Shown piece after piece: positions 26,894 to 37,475 of a stretch of 64,000 bases of DNA. The DNA comes from Ferrimonas balearica (lineage in GTDB: Bacteria; Pseudomonadota; Gammaproteobacteria; Enterobacterales; Shewanellaceae), in NCBI RefSeq assembly GCF_019802055.1, contig NZ_JAHVHW010000004.1, positions 186,001 through 250,000 on the forward strand, in the 5' to 3' direction. The notes below the pieces were generated by a model. The model saw nothing but the letters and a program-made list of their open reading frames with translations, did no database searches and had not been told where the DNA came from. The translations under genes and the position numbers were made by a program. Numbering within the stretch: the stretch's first letter is position 1; every line of letters starts with the position of its first letter.

Positions 26894-28012
26894 TTAGACC
26901 ATTGTGACCGAAATGCCGTCCTCTTGCATACGTTTTTTCAGGAGGCGCTTGGTACGGTCACGCACGTCCCCCACCAGCTGACCGCAGGCCGCGTCGATGT
27001 CATCACCGCGGGTTTTGCGGACGATTACGGTCATCCCATACTCCATCAGAACCTTGGCAAAACGGTCGATGCGGGAGTTGGAACTCTTACCGTAGGGGCT
27101 GCCCGGATAAGGGTTGAAGGGGATCAGGTTGATCTTACACGGCGTGTCCTTCATCACCTTGGCCAGTTCATGCGCCTGCTCGGTGCTGTCGTTGATGTGA
27201 TCGAGCATCACATACTCAACGGTCACCCGGCCTTTGTTGGCGAAAGACTTACCCAGGTAGGTACGAACAGAGGCCAGGAAGGTCTCGATGTTGTACTTCT
27301 TGTTGACCGGCACCAGCACATCACGCAGCTCGTCGTTGGGCGCATGCAGACTGATTGCCAGGGCCACGTCGATCATGTCGCCCAGTTTATCCAGTGCCGG
27401 TACCACACCGGAGGTGGACAGGGTCACACGACGCTTGGACAGGCCAAAGCCGAAGTCATCCAGCATGATGTCCATTGCCGGCACCACGTTGGACAGGTTC
27501 AGCAGCGGCTCACCCATGCCCATCATCACCACGTTGGAGATGGGGCGTTCGCCGGTCTCAGTCTTCAGACCCAGGTACTTGGCCACACGCCATACCTGAC
27601 CGATGATCTCGGACACGCTCAGGTTGCGGTTAAAACCCTGCTGGGCGGTGGAGCAGAAGCTGCATTCGAGAGCACAACCGACCTGGGAGGAAACGCACAG
27701 GGTGGCGCGGTCCGCCTCCGGGATGTAGACGGTTTCCACCTCCTGGCCGTTACCCACGTCGATGGCAAACTTGATGGTGCCGTCAGAGGAGTGCTGGCTG
27801 GTGCTGATTTCGGGGCCGACGATAACCGCACGCTCGGCCAGTTTGGCCCGCAGCGCTTTATTGATGTTGGTCATCTGCTCGAAGTCATCGCAACCGAAGT
27901 GATAGATCCACTTCATCACCTGATCGGCGCGGAACGGCTTTTCGCCAATCTCGGCAAAAAACGCGCGCATCGCTTTACGATCCAGGTTGAGCAAGTTGAT
28001 TTTGTCTGTCAT
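26894..28012 (-). CDS. rlmN: Dual-specificity 23S rRNA/tRNA (adenine-C2) methyltransferase RlmN
   Basis: Radical SAM enzyme that methylates A2503 of 23S rRNA and A37 of some tRNAs. The cluster motif is C-x3-C-x2-C at residues 113, 117 and 120 ([11 protein letters not shown]). GMGEPLLN binds SAM, and the C-terminal resolving cysteine is in DIDAACGQL. From the ATG at 28012 it is 372 residues, beginning [12 protein letters not shown]; the frame is open for 36 more codons, but the family begins here. First gene of the block running to der. Confidence 0.97.
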   Translation of the reverse strand: MTDKINLLNLDRKAMRAFFAEIGEKPFRADQVMKWIYHFGCDDFEQMTNINKALRAKLAERAVIVGPEISTSQHSSDGTIKFAIDVGNGQEVETVYIPEADRATLCVSSQVGCALECSFCSTAQQGFNRNLSVSEIIGQVWRVAKYLGLKTETGERPISNVVMMGMGEPLLNLSNVVPAMDIMLDDFGFGLSKRRVTLSTSGVVPALDKLGDMIDVALAISLHAPNDELRDVLVPVNKKYNIETFLASVRTYLGKSFANKGRVTVEYVMLDHINDSTEQAHELAKVMKDTPCKINLIPFNPYPGSPYGKSSNSRIDRFAKVLMEYGMTVIVRKTRGDDIDAACGQLVGDVRDRTKRLLKKRMQEDGISVTMV

Positions 28013-28212
28013 CGGTCGCCTCGTGATAAAACCCGCCGAAAATGGCGCGCAATTGTACAGGCCCAAATGCCGGTGAGTCCAGTCCGGCCCGGCGTTTCGG
28101 TGCCGACTCCCCTTCCCCATTGCAGAGTATGCTTCCTCTGGTGGGGTTAAGTCGTGATAAAATGCGCCCTCTTTTTAATTAGGCTCTCCTTAATTGTAAG
28201 GCCAACCCGGCA

Positions 28213-29265
28213 ATGACACTTTTGATCATCTACGTCACCGTCGCCATCGGCGTGTCGTTTATCTGCAGTATCTTCGAAGCGGTTCTGCTTAGCGTAACCC
28301 CGTCCTATATCGCGGGCTTGCGTGCTGAGCGCCCGAAAGCGGCCGCCAACCTGGCCGAGTTGAAAGACAATGTTGAAGCTCCGCTGGTGGGGATCCTGAC
28401 TCTGAACACCATCGCTCACACCGCCGGTGCCGCCGGTGCGGGTGCACAGGCTGCCGTGGTATTTGGCAGCGAAGCACTGGGCATCTTCTCTGCCGTGCTG
28501 ACCTTCGGGATCCTGTTCTTCTCCGAGATCATTCCGAAAACCCTGGGTGCCAACTACTGGCGTACCCTGGCGCCGACCGCTGCGGTCATTCTGAAAGGGA
28601 TGGTTATCGTCTGTAAGCCGCTGATCTGGCTGTCCATGCGCATCACCTCCCTGATGGGTAAAGGCGAGGCGGGCCACTACGTCCGCGCCGAGATGAGCGC
28701 CATGGCGGACATCGGTGCGGAATCCGGTGAACTGAACGAACAGGAATCCAACATCCTGAAGCAGATGTTGAAAGCCCGCTCTGTGCCGGTCAGCGCCATC
28801 ATGACTCCGCGCACCGTGATCCACTCCGTCAATCAGAACATGACCCTGACCGAGTTTACTCACCTGCACGGTAAGCGCCGCTTCTCCCGCGTCCCGGTAT
28901 TTGAAGAGGACAGCGATGACATCGTGGGTTACATCAACCGCTCTGAAGCCCTGCTGGCCGAGAAGCACACCCCGGATGCCCCGCTGAAGTCGATCCGCCA
29001 CAATATTGTTGCGGTGCCCGAGGGCGCCCGCCTGATGAACCTGTTTGAGTCCCTGCTGAAGAAGCACACTCAGATCGCCATCGTAGTGGATGAGTACGGC
29101 AGCGTGATGGGCCTGGTCACCATGGAGGACATCGTTGAGTCCCTGTTGGGTCTGGAGATTGTTGACCTGAGCGACCCGGCGACCGACATGCAGCAGGTCG
29201 CCCGCAAGCTGTGGGAACACCGTCAGAAGCAGCGCAAAATCCGGATCAGCAAAGATCAGGAGTGA
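28213..29265 (+). CDS. CNNM (DUF21) and CBS domain membrane protein
   Basis: A 350-residue protein with the CNNM/DUF21 domain in residues 1-180 (three to four membrane helices, NTIAHTAGAAGAG and the FFSEIIPKTLG motif), followed by a CBS pair at about 200-320 (MTPRTVIHSV, FSRVPVFEEDSDDIVGYI, IAIVVDEYGSVMGLVTMEDI). The CorC_HlyC domain of longer relatives is absent. Members are linked to magnesium or other divalent cation export; some are annotated as hemolysin-like, which is not meaningful here. Single gene ending at a bidirectional terminator. Confidence 0.9.
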   Translation: MTLLIIYVTVAIGVSFICSIFEAVLLSVTPSYIAGLRAERPKAAANLAELKDNVEAPLVGILTLNTIAHTAGAAGAGAQAAVVFGSEALGIFSAVLTFGILFFSEIIPKTLGANYWRTLAPTAAVILKGMVIVCKPLIWLSMRITSLMGKGEAGHYVRAEMSAMADIGAESGELNEQESNILKQMLKARSVPVSAIMTPRTVIHSVNQNMTLTEFTHLHGKRRFSRVPVFEEDSDDIVGYINRSEALLAEKHTPDAPLKSIRHNIVAVPEGARLMNLFESLLKKHTQIAIVVDEYGSVMGLVTMEDIVESLLGLEIVDLSDPATDMQQVARKLWEHRQKQRKIRISKDQE

Positions 29266-29280
29266 CGCTGAAACGTCCAT

Positions 29281-29311
29281 AAAAAAAGCGCCCGATTGGG
29301 CGCTTTTTTTT
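29281..29311. terminator. Bidirectional terminator between CNNM gene and ndk
   Basis: AAAAAAAGCGCCC-GATT-GGGCGCTTTTTTTT serves two convergent genes. Confidence 0.93.
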
Positions 29312-29325
29312 GTCCTGCGTATCGC

Positions 29326-29757
29326 TTAGCGAGTGCGCGGGCAGATCTCTTCAGCAGCGAAGAAGTAAGCGATTTCGCGCTCGGCAGAAGCCAGGGCGTC
29401 GGAACCGTGTACCGCGTTCTCGTCGATGCTGTTGGCGTAGTCGCTGCGCAGAGTACCGCGAGCAGCGTCAGCCGGGTTGGTGGCACCCATGATTTCACGG
29501 TTAGCCAGTACCGCGTTCTCGCCTTCCAGAACCTGAACCATGATCGGGCCGGAAGTCATGAAATCAACCAGAGCACCGAAGAACGGACGCTCTTTGTGCT
29601 CAGCGTAGAAGCCTTCGGCTTGCTCGCGAGTCAGGTGAACCATTTTGGAGGCTACGATCTTCAGACCAGCAGACTCGAAACGGTTGTAGATGGCGCCGAT
29701 CAGGTTTTTCGCTACGGCGTCAGGCTTGATGATGGAAAAAGTGCGCTCAAGGGCCAT
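29326..29757 (-). CDS. ndk: Nucleoside diphosphate kinase
   Basis: Transfers the gamma phosphate between nucleotides. The 143-residue protein starts [15 protein letters not shown] and has the catalytic loop [25 protein letters not shown] with the phosphorylated His (GSD context, about residue 117). The ATG at 29757 is chosen because the family begins there; four more codons upstream are in frame. Confidence 0.98.
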   Translation of the reverse strand: MALERTFSIIKPDAVAKNLIGAIYNRFESAGLKIVASKMVHLTREQAEGFYAEHKERPFFGALVDFMTSGPIMVQVLEGENAVLANREIMGATNPADAARGTLRSDYANSIDENAVHGSDALASAEREIAYFFAAEEICPRTR

Positions 29758-29847
29758 TGTCCACTCCATGTTGTATTCGGACAGTAATTTCTCGGCGCGG
29801 ATTATATGCTAACTGCCGCGCCAAACACAGCCCCCTGTCACAGACAG

Positions 29848-29871
29848 CAAAAAGCCGGGCAGTGCCCGGCT
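29848..29871 (-). terminator. Terminator after the methyltransferase-like gene
   Basis: On the minus strand AGCCGGGCACTGCCCGGCT is followed by TTTTTGC. Confidence 0.85.
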
Positions 29872-29900
29872 CTCAAATCTCTGACTTTTCTTGCTGACCA

Positions 29901-30452
29901 TCACCATTTGGCGGCGTATTTCACACCCACCCAAGCGCAATGTTTGTCGCAATTACGGCGATAGCGGGTCACAAACCCTTTCTGATTCGCGCACTCGATC
30001 GCCGAATGAAGCTGATTTCCCTCTCCATGAGGCAGAGTGAGCATTAATCGACCGCCATTACCCAATCGACGCCAGGATTGATCCATCAGCGGCTCATAAG
30101 GCTCGGTCAGGCGCTCGGGAAGGATGCAGATGGCATCGCACTGCTGAGTATCCAGACTGGGACCCGGTGCAACCACGTGCACCTGAGGCAGCAGACTGAG
30201 CTCCCGTTGCAGGCTCTGGCACGCGGCCTCACTGGTACCGGGCTCAGCAAGCAGGGTCACCTTGCCCGCACTGCCAACGGCCAGTGCCAGCATCTCGATG
30301 GTGCCGAGATCCTGCGTACCCATTAAAATGACGTGTTCGCCCCGTCTAAGGCTCAGTTTACGAAGCAGAAAGCGTAACTGCCAATGCGGTAATCCGGAGT
30401 GATCCGGCGCCGATACCTGTTCTGGTTCAATACTGCGGACAATTGGAGTCAT
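29901..30452 (-). CDS. Hypothetical protein, possible class I methyltransferase fold
   Basis: A 183-residue protein. GEHVILMGTQDLGTIEMLALAVG near residues 38-60 and GKVTLLAEPG resemble motifs I and II of class I SAM-dependent methyltransferases, and GGRLMLTLPHGEGNQL near residues 133-148 resembles a late strand of that fold, but the glycine-rich SAM loop is unusual (GTQDLG). Two cysteines lie close together near the C-terminus (NCDKHCAW). I do not recognise an ortholog. It stands between iscX and ndk with its own terminator. Confidence 0.6.
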   Translation of the reverse strand: MTPIVRSIEPEQVSAPDHSGLPHWQLRFLLRKLSLRRGEHVILMGTQDLGTIEMLALAVGSAGKVTLLAEPGTSEAACQSLQRELSLLPQVHVVAPGPSLDTQQCDAICILPERLTEPYEPLMDQSWRRLGNGGRLMLTLPHGEGNQLHSAIECANQKGFVTRYRRNCDKHCAWVGVKYAAKW

Positions 30453-30805
30453 TGTTGTCTCCGCACGGTGTTTTTATGTTTTACGTTAAGGTGCTCAGAG
30501 CCGACCCTTTTTAAGGCGCCCTGGCTAAGAAAGCGACAACCCGGAGACAAACATAAAGTTTGTTGCATATAAAAAAAACCCCCCGGGTTGGTTTTTTTCT
30601 CACCAATCGGGGAGCAAATTTCCTAACTTACTCATGGATCACAAAAAGTCCTCAAAATGAGAATTTGCTTTCAATGGTGAGCTGGGGAGCCTGATGACGG
30701 GGATTGAGGGATTTTGGGCGTTTTGCGGCGCAAATGCGCCCAAAAAGGTGCAAACGCGGTATTTTGGTGCAGCAACAAAAACGGAGCCCGAAGGCTCCGT
30801 TTGCG
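30453..30805. other. Intergenic region with several hairpins
   Basis: No gene seen. It contains an A8 tract with GGTT..TTTTTTT (30570-30597), a strong nested hairpin at 30712-30745 (TTTTGGGCG paired with CGCCCAAAA around an inner TTTGC-GGC-GCAAA), and the iscX terminator at its right end. Confidence 0.6.
30775..30800 (-). terminator. Terminator of the isc operon
   Basis: On the minus strand ACGGAGCC-TTCG-GGCTCCGT is followed by TTTTGTTG, 6 nt after the iscX stop. Confidence 0.88.
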
Positions 30806-31006
30806 TTAATCCATCTCTTCGATCCAGGCCTGTTGGATGGCTTCGAGGATCTTCTCACCGCAGTGGTTGGGATCATCATCAAACTCATCCAGTGCCATCA
30901 CCCACTCGCGCAGATCAGTAAAGCGCACTTGGGTGGGGTCCACTTCGGGCTTTTGCTCCGACAGCTCAATGGCAATGTCCTGCACGTCAATCCATTTCAG
31001 GCCCAT
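30806..31006 (-). CDS. iscX: IscX, Fe-S assembly accessory protein
   Basis: A 66-residue acidic protein starting MGLKWIDVQDIAIELSE, with the FTDLREWVMALDEFDDDPNHCGEKILEAIQQAWIEE pattern of IscX/YfhJ. It binds IscS and iron and tunes cluster assembly. The start at 31006 is chosen for family length and the AGGAG upstream; a longer in-frame start exists. Last gene of the isc operon. Confidence 0.96.
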   Translation of the reverse strand: MGLKWIDVQDIAIELSEQKPEVDPTQVRFTDLREWVMALDEFDDDPNHCGEKILEAIQQAWIEEMD

Positions 31007-31016
31007 GGGGATCTCC

Positions 31017-31355
31017 TTAGTGGTGTTCCGATACCTGGTTGATGGTGTAACGGGGGATCTCAATCACCAGATCCTCATCCGCCACTTTCGCCTGGCAGGA
31101 GAGACGGGATTCCGGCTCAAGACCCCAGGCCTTATCCAACATGTCGTCTTCCAGTTCGTCGCTCTCTTCCAGCGAATCGAAGCCTTCGCGAACCACACAG
31201 TGGCAGGTGGTGCACGCACAGGACTTCTCACAGGCGTGCTCAATGTGGATGCCATTTTTCAGCGCCACATCCAGGATGGTTTCACCGGATTGGGCTTCCA
31301 CTTCCAGACCGTTCGGGCACAGTTCCTGGTGGGGTAAAAACACGAGTTTCGGCAT
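31017..31355 (-). CDS. fdx: ISC [2Fe-2S] ferredoxin
   Basis: A 112-residue ferredoxin. The ligands are in HACEKSCACTTCHCVV (C-x5-C-x2-C) with the fourth in RLSCQAK. It supplies electrons for Fe-S assembly. The IEIPRYTINQVSEHH ending is typical of ISC ferredoxins. It lies 9 nt after hscA and 10 nt before iscX. Confidence 0.97.
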   Translation of the reverse strand: MPKLVFLPHQELCPNGLEVEAQSGETILDVALKNGIHIEHACEKSCACTTCHCVVREGFDSLEESDELEDDMLDKAWGLEPESRLSCQAKVADEDLVIEIPRYTINQVSEHH

Positions 31356-31364
31356 CGTATCCTC

Positions 31365-33215
31365 TTATACGTTATCCACGGACTGACCAGACAGCGCGCG
31401 GCGGATGGCCAGATCCATGCGGCGAGCGGCGAAGTCGCCACTGGCCTTGTCCAGGGCCTCGATGGCGGCCTTGATGGCTTCACCGTCGGTGCCCTCGCAC
31501 AGGGTTGTTAGGTCTTTCATGCGGTTTTCCAGATCCGCACGCTCTTCGGCATTCAGCAGCAGATCACCGTCTTCGGCAAGCCCACGGCTCAGGCTTTCAA
31601 TCACCCGACCCGCTTCGATGCGCTGCTCGGTCAGCATCCGCTTGGTGATGTCCTCTTTGGCGTGGGTCATGGAGTCTTTCAGCATCTCCATTACCTCGCC
31701 ATCGGACAAGCCGAAGGAGGGCTTCACTTCGATCTTGGCATGAACGCCGGAGGTTTTCTCCATCGCGGTCACGCTGAGCAGGCCATCCGCATCCACCTGG
31801 AAGGTGACACGAATTACCGCAGTGCCAGCGGCCATCGGCGGAATGCCCTGCAGGACAAATCGCGCCAGAGAGCGGCAGTCTTCCACCATCTCCCGCTCAC
31901 CCTGAACCACATGGATCGCCATTGCAGTCTGGCCATCCTTGAAGGTAGTGAACTCCTGGGCACGGGCCACCGGAATGGTGGTGTTACGAGGAACCACTTT
32001 CTCGGTCAGGCCGCCCATGGTCTCAAGACCCAGGGAGAGCGGCAGCACGTCCAGCAGCAACATATCGGAATCCGGCTTGTTGCCCGCCAGGATGTCCGCC
32101 TGAATGGCGGCACCGATGGCCACCACACGGTCCGGGTCGATGGAGGTGAGCGGCGGACGAGCAAAGAACTCCCCAACGGCGCTGCGTACTGCAGGCACGC
32201 GGGTAGAACCGCCCACCATCACCACATCCAGAACCTCGTCCTTATCGACGCCAGCGTCTTTCAGACAGCGGCGGCAGGCCAGCAGGGTCTGTTTGATCAG
32301 CGGCTGGATCAGTGCGTCGAACTCGGCACGGGTCACCGTGCCCTGCCAGTCGCCCAGTTGCGCCTGAACGGCATCCGCATCGGTCAGCGCTTCCTTAATT
32401 CGGCACGCTTCCATCATCAGGGCGCGCTGCATGGAGGCCTGATTGGCATCCACACCGGAGCGCAGAGCCAGTTCGTCCGCCAGCAGGTGGTCAAAGTCAT
32501 CACCACCCAGGGCGGAGTCGCCACCGGTGGCCATCACCTCGAACACGCCTTTGTTCAGGCGAAGAACGGAGATGTCAAAGGTGCCTCCACCCAGGTCGTA
32601 AACCGCAATCACCCCCTCCTGACCGGAGTCCAGGCCGTAGGCGATGGCAGCAGCGGTGGGTTCATTGAGCAGACGCAGTACCTTGACGCCCAACAGTTCA
32701 GCGGCGTCCTTGGTGCCCTGACGCTGAGCGTCGTCGAAATAGGCCGGTACGGTAATCACCGCGCCGGTCAGATCACCACCCAGTGTCGACTCGGCCCGCT
32801 GAATCAGCGGTCGCAGAACTTCGGCGGAAACCTGAATCGGATTGACGCGTCCCTGGCGGGTCTCAAACAGCGGCAGGCCGTTTTCAGACGCCACCAGTTG
32901 GTAAGGCAGTTTCGGGTAACGTCCCTGCACATCCGCCAGAGAGCGGCCCAGGAAACGCTTTACGGAAACGATGGTGTTATGGGGGTCGGTGACCGCTTCA
33001 GCCCGGGCTTCAAAGCCGGTGGCCACGCCCTGATCCAGGTAGCGGACCACGGAGGGCATGCGATGACGACCGTCCATATCCGGCAAGGTGTCAGCCTGGC
33101 CGCTGCGTACCGCAGCCACCAGAGAGTTGGTGGTGCCCAGATCGATGCCCACCGCCAGCTTGTGCTGATGCGGCGCAGCGCTCTGACCGGGCTCGGCAAT
33201 TTGGAGTAGTGCCAT
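31365..33215 (-). CDS. hscA: Fe-S chaperone HscA (Hsp70 class)
   Basis: A 616-residue DnaK-type ATPase for Fe-S transfer from Isc[15 protein letters not shown] begins the nucleotide-binding domain, with [12 protein letters not shown] and [14 protein letters not shown] inside. The substrate-binding domain starts after [17 protein letters not shown]. The length fits HscA, which is shorter than DnaK. Lies between hscB and fdx. Confidence 0.98.
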   Translation of the reverse strand: MALLQIAEPGQSAAPHQHKLAVGIDLGTTNSLVAAVRSGQADTLPDMDGRHRMPSVVRYLDQGVATGFEARAEAVTDPHNTIVSVKRFLGRSLADVQGRYPKLPYQLVASENGLPLFETRQGRVNPIQVSAEVLRPLIQRAESTLGGDLTGAVITVPAYFDDAQRQGTKDAAELLGVKVLRLLNEPTAAAIAYGLDSGQEGVIAVYDLGGGTFDISVLRLNKGVFEVMATGGDSALGGDDFDHLLADELALRSGVDANQASMQRALMMEACRIKEALTDADAVQAQLGDWQGTVTRAEFDALIQPLIKQTLLACRRCLKDAGVDKDEVLDVVMVGGSTRVPAVRSAVGEFFARPPLTSIDPDRVVAIGAAIQADILAGNKPDSDMLLLDVLPLSLGLETMGGLTEKVVPRNTTIPVARAQEFTTFKDGQTAMAIHVVQGEREMVEDCRSLARFVLQGIPPMAAGTAVIRVTFQVDADGLLSVTAMEKTSGVHAKIEVKPSFGLSDGEVMEMLKDSMTHAKEDITKRMLTEQRIEAGRVIESLSRGLAEDGDLLLNAEERADLENRMKDLTTLCEGTDGEAIKAAIEALDKASGDFAARRMDLAIRRALSGQSVDNV

Positions 33216-33235
33216 GATGCTGTGTTATCCGTCGC

Positions 33236-33751
33236 TCACAGAGCCCACTGCTCTTCCAGCAGAGAAAGCTCGTCTTCCAGTTTATGGATGAATTTGAGTT
33301 TACGCACCGTGTCCGCCGCCGCTTCCCATTGCTGGGCATCGTACTGGGCCTGGAACTCGCCATACATCTGCTTGCGATCCGCAGTGAGGCGCGCTTCCAG
33401 CTCCATCGCCGCGCTGTCCGGGTCGGCGCTGTCGGGCAGTTCCGCCAGGGCTTCGCGCAGCTCCAGTTGCTCCATCAGGAACATGGGATCTTTAATGGTG
33501 GTGGATTCACCCCGCAGCTCCAGTCCCTGTAGGCGCAGCAGGTACTCCGCGCGGGTCAGGGGGGATTTCAGGGTTTGGAAGGCGTCGTTGATTTCGGCGG
33601 TTTTCTGCACCGCCATCAGGCGCTCCTGCTCACGGGCAGAGGCGAAATTGTCGGGATGAACCGCCCGTTGCAGCTCGCGATAGCGGCTGGACAGGGCGGC
33701 GCCGTCAATTTCGAAACCCAGGGGCAGGCCGAAGAGTTCGAAGTAGTTCAT
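33236..33751 (-). CDS. hscB: Fe-S co-chaperone HscB
   Basis: A J-domain protein of 171 residues starting MNYFELFGLPLGFEID, with the HPD motif in RAVHPDNFAS and a C-terminal helical bundle that binds IscU. It stimulates HscA. The ATG at 33751 gives the family start; it lies 2 nt after the iscA stop. Confidence 0.97.
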   Translation of the reverse strand: MNYFELFGLPLGFEIDGAALSSRYRELQRAVHPDNFASAREQERLMAVQKTAEINDAFQTLKSPLTRAEYLLRLQGLELRGESTTIKDPMFLMEQLELREALAELPDSADPDSAAMELEARLTADRKQMYGEFQAQYDAQQWEAAADTVRKLKFIHKLEDELSLLEEQWAL

Positions 33752-33753
33752 GG

Positions 33754-34077
33754 TCAGACGGTGAAGCTCTCGCCGCAACCACACTCCCCTTTGGCGTTGG
33801 GGTTGTCAAACTTGAAGCCCTCGTTGAGGCCCTCTTTGATGAAGTCCACCTGAAGGCCGTCGAGGTAAACCAGGCTTTTGGCGTCAACGATCAGGTTGAC
33901 CCCATGGGCTTCAATCACCTCATCACCCGGGCTCAGTTCGTCGACAAACTCCAGTACGTAAGCGAGACCGGAACAACCGGAGGTTTTCAGACCCAACCGC
34001 AGGCCAATCCCCTTGCCCCGATTCGCGAGGTAGGCTTTGACGCGCTCGGCAGCGGCTTCGGTCAGAGTAATGCCCAT
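33754..34077 (-). CDS. iscA: Fe-S assembly protein IscA
   Basis: A 107-residue A-type carrier with the three conserved cysteines in SGCSGLAYV and in the C-terminal CGCGESFTV. It passes clusters or iron to apoproteins. Start at ATG 34077. Confidence 0.97.
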   Translation of the reverse strand: MGITLTEAAAERVKAYLANRGKGIGLRLGLKTSGCSGLAYVLEFVDELSPGDEVIEAHGVNLIVDAKSLVYLDGLQVDFIKEGLNEGFKFDNPNAKGECGCGESFTV

Positions 34078-34096
34078 GGGTACAGCTCCAGCTTGA

Positions 34097-34480
34097 TTAC
34101 TTGTCGTGCTTGCTCTTGTAGTCGGCGATGGCGGCCTTAATGGCATCCTCAGCCAGGATAGAGCAGTGAATTTTCACCGGCGGCAGTGCCAGCTCTTCGG
34201 CGATGGCGGTGTTCTGGATCTGCTCCGCCTCTTCCAGGGTTTTACCCTTCACCCATTCGGTGACCAGGGAGCTGGAAGCGATGGCGCTGCCACAGCCATA
34301 AGTCTTGAACTTGGCGTCTTCAATAACGCCCTGTTCGCTGATCTTCAGTTGCAGCTTCATTACGTCGCCGCAGGCGGGGGCACCCACCATGCCGGTAGCC
34401 ACGTTCGGATCGTTCTTGTCGAACGAGCCTACGTTCCGCGGGTTCTCATAGTGGTCGATAACTTTATCACTGTAAGCCAT
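34097..34480 (-). CDS. iscU: Fe-S scaffold IscU
   Basis: A 127-residue scaffold protein starting [18 protein letters not shown]. Cluster ligands are in [15 protein letters not shown] and KIHCSIL, and LPPVK, the HscA recognition motif, is intact. Start at ATG 34480. Confidence 0.98.
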   Translation of the reverse strand: MAYSDKVIDHYENPRNVGSFDKNDPNVATGMVGAPACGDVMKLQLKISEQGVIEDAKFKTYGCGSAIASSSLVTEWVKGKTLEEAEQIQNTAIAEELALPPVKIHCSILAEDAIKAAIADYKSKHDK

Positions 34481-34548
34481 GACTAACTCCAATACTTACT
34501 CTGTTCGTGAGGGCGATCCCACCGCCTTGGCGGGACCCCCGAAAACCC

Positions 34549-35763
34549 TTAGTGAGCGGTCCACTCCACCTTGGAGAGGTCCACCCCATCCTTGAACATC
34601 TCCCACAGAGGGGACATGTCACGCAATTTGCCGATGGCGTTATTGATCAGGTCCACCGCGTAATCCACTTCCTCTTCGGTAGTAAAACGACCGATGGAGA
34701 AACGGATGGAGCTGTGGGCCAATTCATCGTTCAGGCCCAGGGCGCGCAGCACGTAGCTCGGCTCCAGAGAGGCGGAGGTACAGGCACTGCCGGAGGACAC
34801 AGCCAGGTCCTTCAGCGCCATAATCAGGGACTCACCCTCAACAAAGTTGAAGCTGACGTTGAGGTTACCGGCCACACGCTGTTCCGCGTCACCGTTGATG
34901 TAAACCTCTTCCATATTCTTGATGCCGTTCCAGAGACGGTTACGCAGCGCCAGGATGCGATCGTTCTCGGAGGCCATCTCCTCCTTGGCGATGCGGCAGG
35001 CTTCACCCAGACCGACGATCTGGTGAGTCGCCAGGGTGCCGGAGCGCATGCCACGCTCGTGACCGCCACCGTGCATCTGGGCTTCCAGACGAACACGCGG
35101 CTTACGGCGAACGTACAGGGCACCGATGCCCTTGGGACCGTACATCTTGTGGCCGGAGATGGAGATCAGGTCGATCTTCATGGTCTTCACGTCCAGCGGG
35201 ATCTTACCGGCACTCTGAGCCGCATCCACGTGCAGCAGGATGCCCTTGGCGCGGCACAGTTCACCGATGGCGGCAACATCATGAATCACACCGATCTCGT
35301 TGTTCACGTGCATGATGGAAACCAGAATGGTGTCCTCACGCATCGCTTCTTCGAAACGGGTCAGCGGGATGATGCCGTTGGCATCGGGCTCCAGATAGGT
35401 CACCTCGAAGCCTTCACGCTCGAGCTGACGGCAGGTGTCCAGTACCGCTTTGTGTTCGGTCTTGCTGGTGATGATGTGCTTGCCCTTCTTACCGTAGAAG
35501 TGGGCCACACCTTTGATCGCCAGGTTGTCGGATTCGGTCGCACCGGAGGTGAACACGATCTCGCGGGGATCCGCATTGATCAGCTCTGCCACTTGGTTGC
35601 GGGCCACATCTACCGCCTCTTCGGCCTGCCAGCCGAAACGGTGGGAGCGGGACGCCGGGTTACCGAAATTTCCGTCCGGAGTCAGGTATTTGATCATCTC
35701 CTCAGCGACTCGCGGGTCGGTCGGTGTAGTGGCGGAATAATCAAAATAGATCGGGAGTTTCAT
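34549..35763 (-). CDS. iscS: Cysteine desulfurase IscS
   Basis: A 404-residue PLP enzyme that supplies sulfur for Fe-S clusters and thio-modified t[17 protein letters not shown] holds the PLP lysine, HKAVLD the conserved His, and [10 protein letters not shown] the mobile catalytic Cys near residue 328. Normal length and place after iscR. Confidence 0.98.
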   Translation of the reverse strand: MKLPIYFDYSATTPTDPRVAEEMIKYLTPDGNFGNPASRSHRFGWQAEEAVDVARNQVAELINADPREIVFTSGATESDNLAIKGVAHFYGKKGKHIITSKTEHKAVLDTCRQLEREGFEVTYLEPDANGIIPLTRFEEAMREDTILVSIMHVNNEIGVIHDVAAIGELCRAKGILLHVDAAQSAGKIPLDVKTMKIDLISISGHKMYGPKGIGALYVRRKPRVRLEAQMHGGGHERGMRSGTLATHQIVGLGEACRIAKEEMASENDRILALRNRLWNGIKNMEEVYINGDAEQRVAGNLNVSFNFVEGESLIMALKDLAVSSGSACTSASLEPSYVLRALGLNDELAHSSIRFSIGRFTTEEEVDYAVDLINNAIGKLRDMSPLWEMFKDGVDLSKVEWTAH

Positions 35764-35827
35764 CTTCTTCTCCGCTTGCGGGCCGGTCAGCTATGGTACC
35801 GGCGAAGTACGACATAAAAGAGTGTGT

Positions 35828-36289
35828 TCAGGCCCGTGCCTGAACTCGGGTCTGGGCCTGCTCTTGACGCAGACTGACCACCTGGACATCACGGTTGGCC
35901 ATCAAATCGGCCAGGCTGATGCCATTTAAGAAACTGGAGATGCGATCACTCAGATCGCCCCACAGGGAGTGGGTCAGGCACCGGGCACCGCCCTGGCAAT
36001 TGCTCTTGCCATGGCAACGGGTGGCATCAACGGATTCGTCCACGGCATGTACGACCATGCCGACAGCGATTTCGCCAGCCGGGCGACCGAGCAGATAACC
36101 GCCACCCGGTCCACGCACGCTGGAAACCAGTCCATGCTTGCGCAGCTTGGCAAACAGCTGCTCAAGATAGGACAGGGAGATCCCCTGACGCTCAGAGATG
36201 TCTGCCAAGGGCACCGGCCCTTCTGGGGAGTGCAGTGCCACGTCCAAGATGGCTGTCACCGCGTAGCGGCCTTTCGATGTGAGTCTCAT
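35828..36289 (-). CDS. iscR: Fe-S responsive regulator IscR
   Basis: A 153-residue Rrf2-family regulator starting [18 protein letters not shown]. The [2Fe-2S] ligands follow C-x5-C-x5-C ([13 protein letters not shown], Cys92, 98 and 104). It represses its own operon when holo-IscR is abundant; two matching operators lie just upstream. Start at ATG 36289. Confidence 0.97.
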   Translation of the reverse strand: MRLTSKGRYAVTAILDVALHSPEGPVPLADISERQGISLSYLEQLFAKLRKHGLVSSVRGPGGGYLLGRPAGEIAVGMVVHAVDESVDATRCHGKSNCQGGARCLTHSLWGDLSDRISSFLNGISLADLMANRDVQVVSLRQEQAQTRVQARA

Positions 36290-36325
36290 GCCAACTTCCT
36301 TCCTACTGTCTGCCGCCCAGTCTAC

Positions 36326-36350
36326 ATACCCGACTATTTTAGTCAAGTAT
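36326..36350 (-). promoter_or_regulatory. IscR type 1 operator overlapping the isc promoter
   Basis: On the minus strand the 25-mer runs ATAC-TTGACT-AAAAT-AGTC-GGGTAT and fits the type 1 IscR consensus at all fixed positions. TTGACT within it is also a good -35 box, so holo-IscR would block RNA polymerase. It lies 37 nt before the iscR start. Confidence 0.88.
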
Positions 36351-36376
36351 TAAACCCAGTATTTCAGTCGGGTTTA
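36351..36376 (-). promoter_or_regulatory. Second tandem IscR-type operator
   Basis: A second palindrome, directly adjacent, with TAAACCC/GGGTTTA ends and an inner CGACTGAAAT-ACTGG similar to the first site. E. coli also has two type 1 sites upstream of iscR. The match is weaker on one half. Confidence 0.7.
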
Positions 36377-36547
36377 AACTCGGGAATACCCCGGCGGCGG
36401 GCCCGGGTATTTAACCCCATTGACCGCTCGGGATCAATGACCGGAACCCCGGGATCTGACCGATTGTATCAACCGGTTTTTTGAACCAGATCACAGCATT
36501 GCTCCGTCGCAGCGTGACAGGGCAGCAACAGCTTCGGTGCGATCGGT

Positions 36548-37273
36548 TTATTTTCGACCAGACGCCTTGTCTACTGAGGTCAATACGCCCCGCAGAATGG
36601 CCAGTTCGGTTTGCTCCGGTCGGGCCCGGTTAAACAGACGACGCAGCTTGTTCATCACCTGCCCCGGATGAGCCTTGATGATAAAGCCGGTGTGGTTGAG
36701 GGTCTGCTCCAGATGCTGATAGAACCCCTCCATCTGCCCCTGGCTTGGGTAAGCCTCCTCCGGCTCTGCTTCCGGAGCGGCCTCCTGCGCCAGATGGGCC
36801 ATGCGGGTTTCATAGCTGAGCAGTTGCACCGCCTGCGCCAGGTTAAGCGAGCTGTACTCTGGGTTGGCGGGAATGCACACGTGGTAATGGCACATCTGCA
36901 GCTCTTCATTACTGAGACCGGAGTTCTCGCGACCGAATACCAGGGCCACCGGACCGGAATTCGCTTCACAGGCCAGTTTGACCCCGGCTTCACGGGCGTC
37001 CAGCATCGGCCAGCTCAGAGTTCGGCTGCGAGCACTGGTGCCAATCACCAAAGAGCAGTCGGCAATGGCGGACGCCAGATCGTCAGTCACCACAAGGTTC
37101 TTGAGAAGGTCGGACGCGCCCGCGGCCAGAGCAATGGACTGGCCGTCCGGCTCCGCCTTGGGTTCCGCCAGGAACAGTTGGGACAGGCCCATGGTTTTCA
37201 TGGCCCGGGCGGCGGAGCCAATGTTGCCTGGGTGGGTCGTGCCCACCAATACAATACGGACGTTACTGAGCAT
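36548..37273 (-). CDS. trmJ: tRNA (cytidine/uridine-2'-O-)-methyltransferase TrmJ
   Basis: A 241-residue SPOUT methyltransferase that modifies position 32 of t[26 protein letters not shown] is the family start, [14 protein letters not shown] and [12 protein letters not shown]-type segments form the knotted SAM site (here [16 protein letters not shown]), and the C-terminal helical extension is present. Divergent from suhB, as in many relatives. Confidence 0.95.
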   Translation of the reverse strand: MLSNVRIVLVGTTHPGNIGSAARAMKTMGLSQLFLAEPKAEPDGQSIALAAGASDLLKNLVVTDDLASAIADCSLVIGTSARSRTLSWPMLDAREAGVKLACEANSGPVALVFGRENSGLSNEELQMCHYHVCIPANPEYSSLNLAQAVQLLSYETRMAHLAQEAAPEAEPEEAYPSQGQMEGFYQHLEQTLNHTGFIIKAHPGQVMNKLRRLFNRARPEQTELAILRGVLTSVDKASGRK

Positions 37274-37475
37274 GACGTTGCCGATAGGTCAAAATTCTGT
37301 GGGCGCGAAGTCTACCACAGCCACCGTCTATGCTAGAGGTTTATCCGACGAAATACGCACGGCGATCCGGGTTCCTGCTTGCACTGGTGGTGCATTGACG
37401 GTAGTATTTTGCGCCCTGCCGCAGGCGAGTGCCTGGCCCGGCTCACCGTTCTTTCACATCCTGGGGTATCGATAT

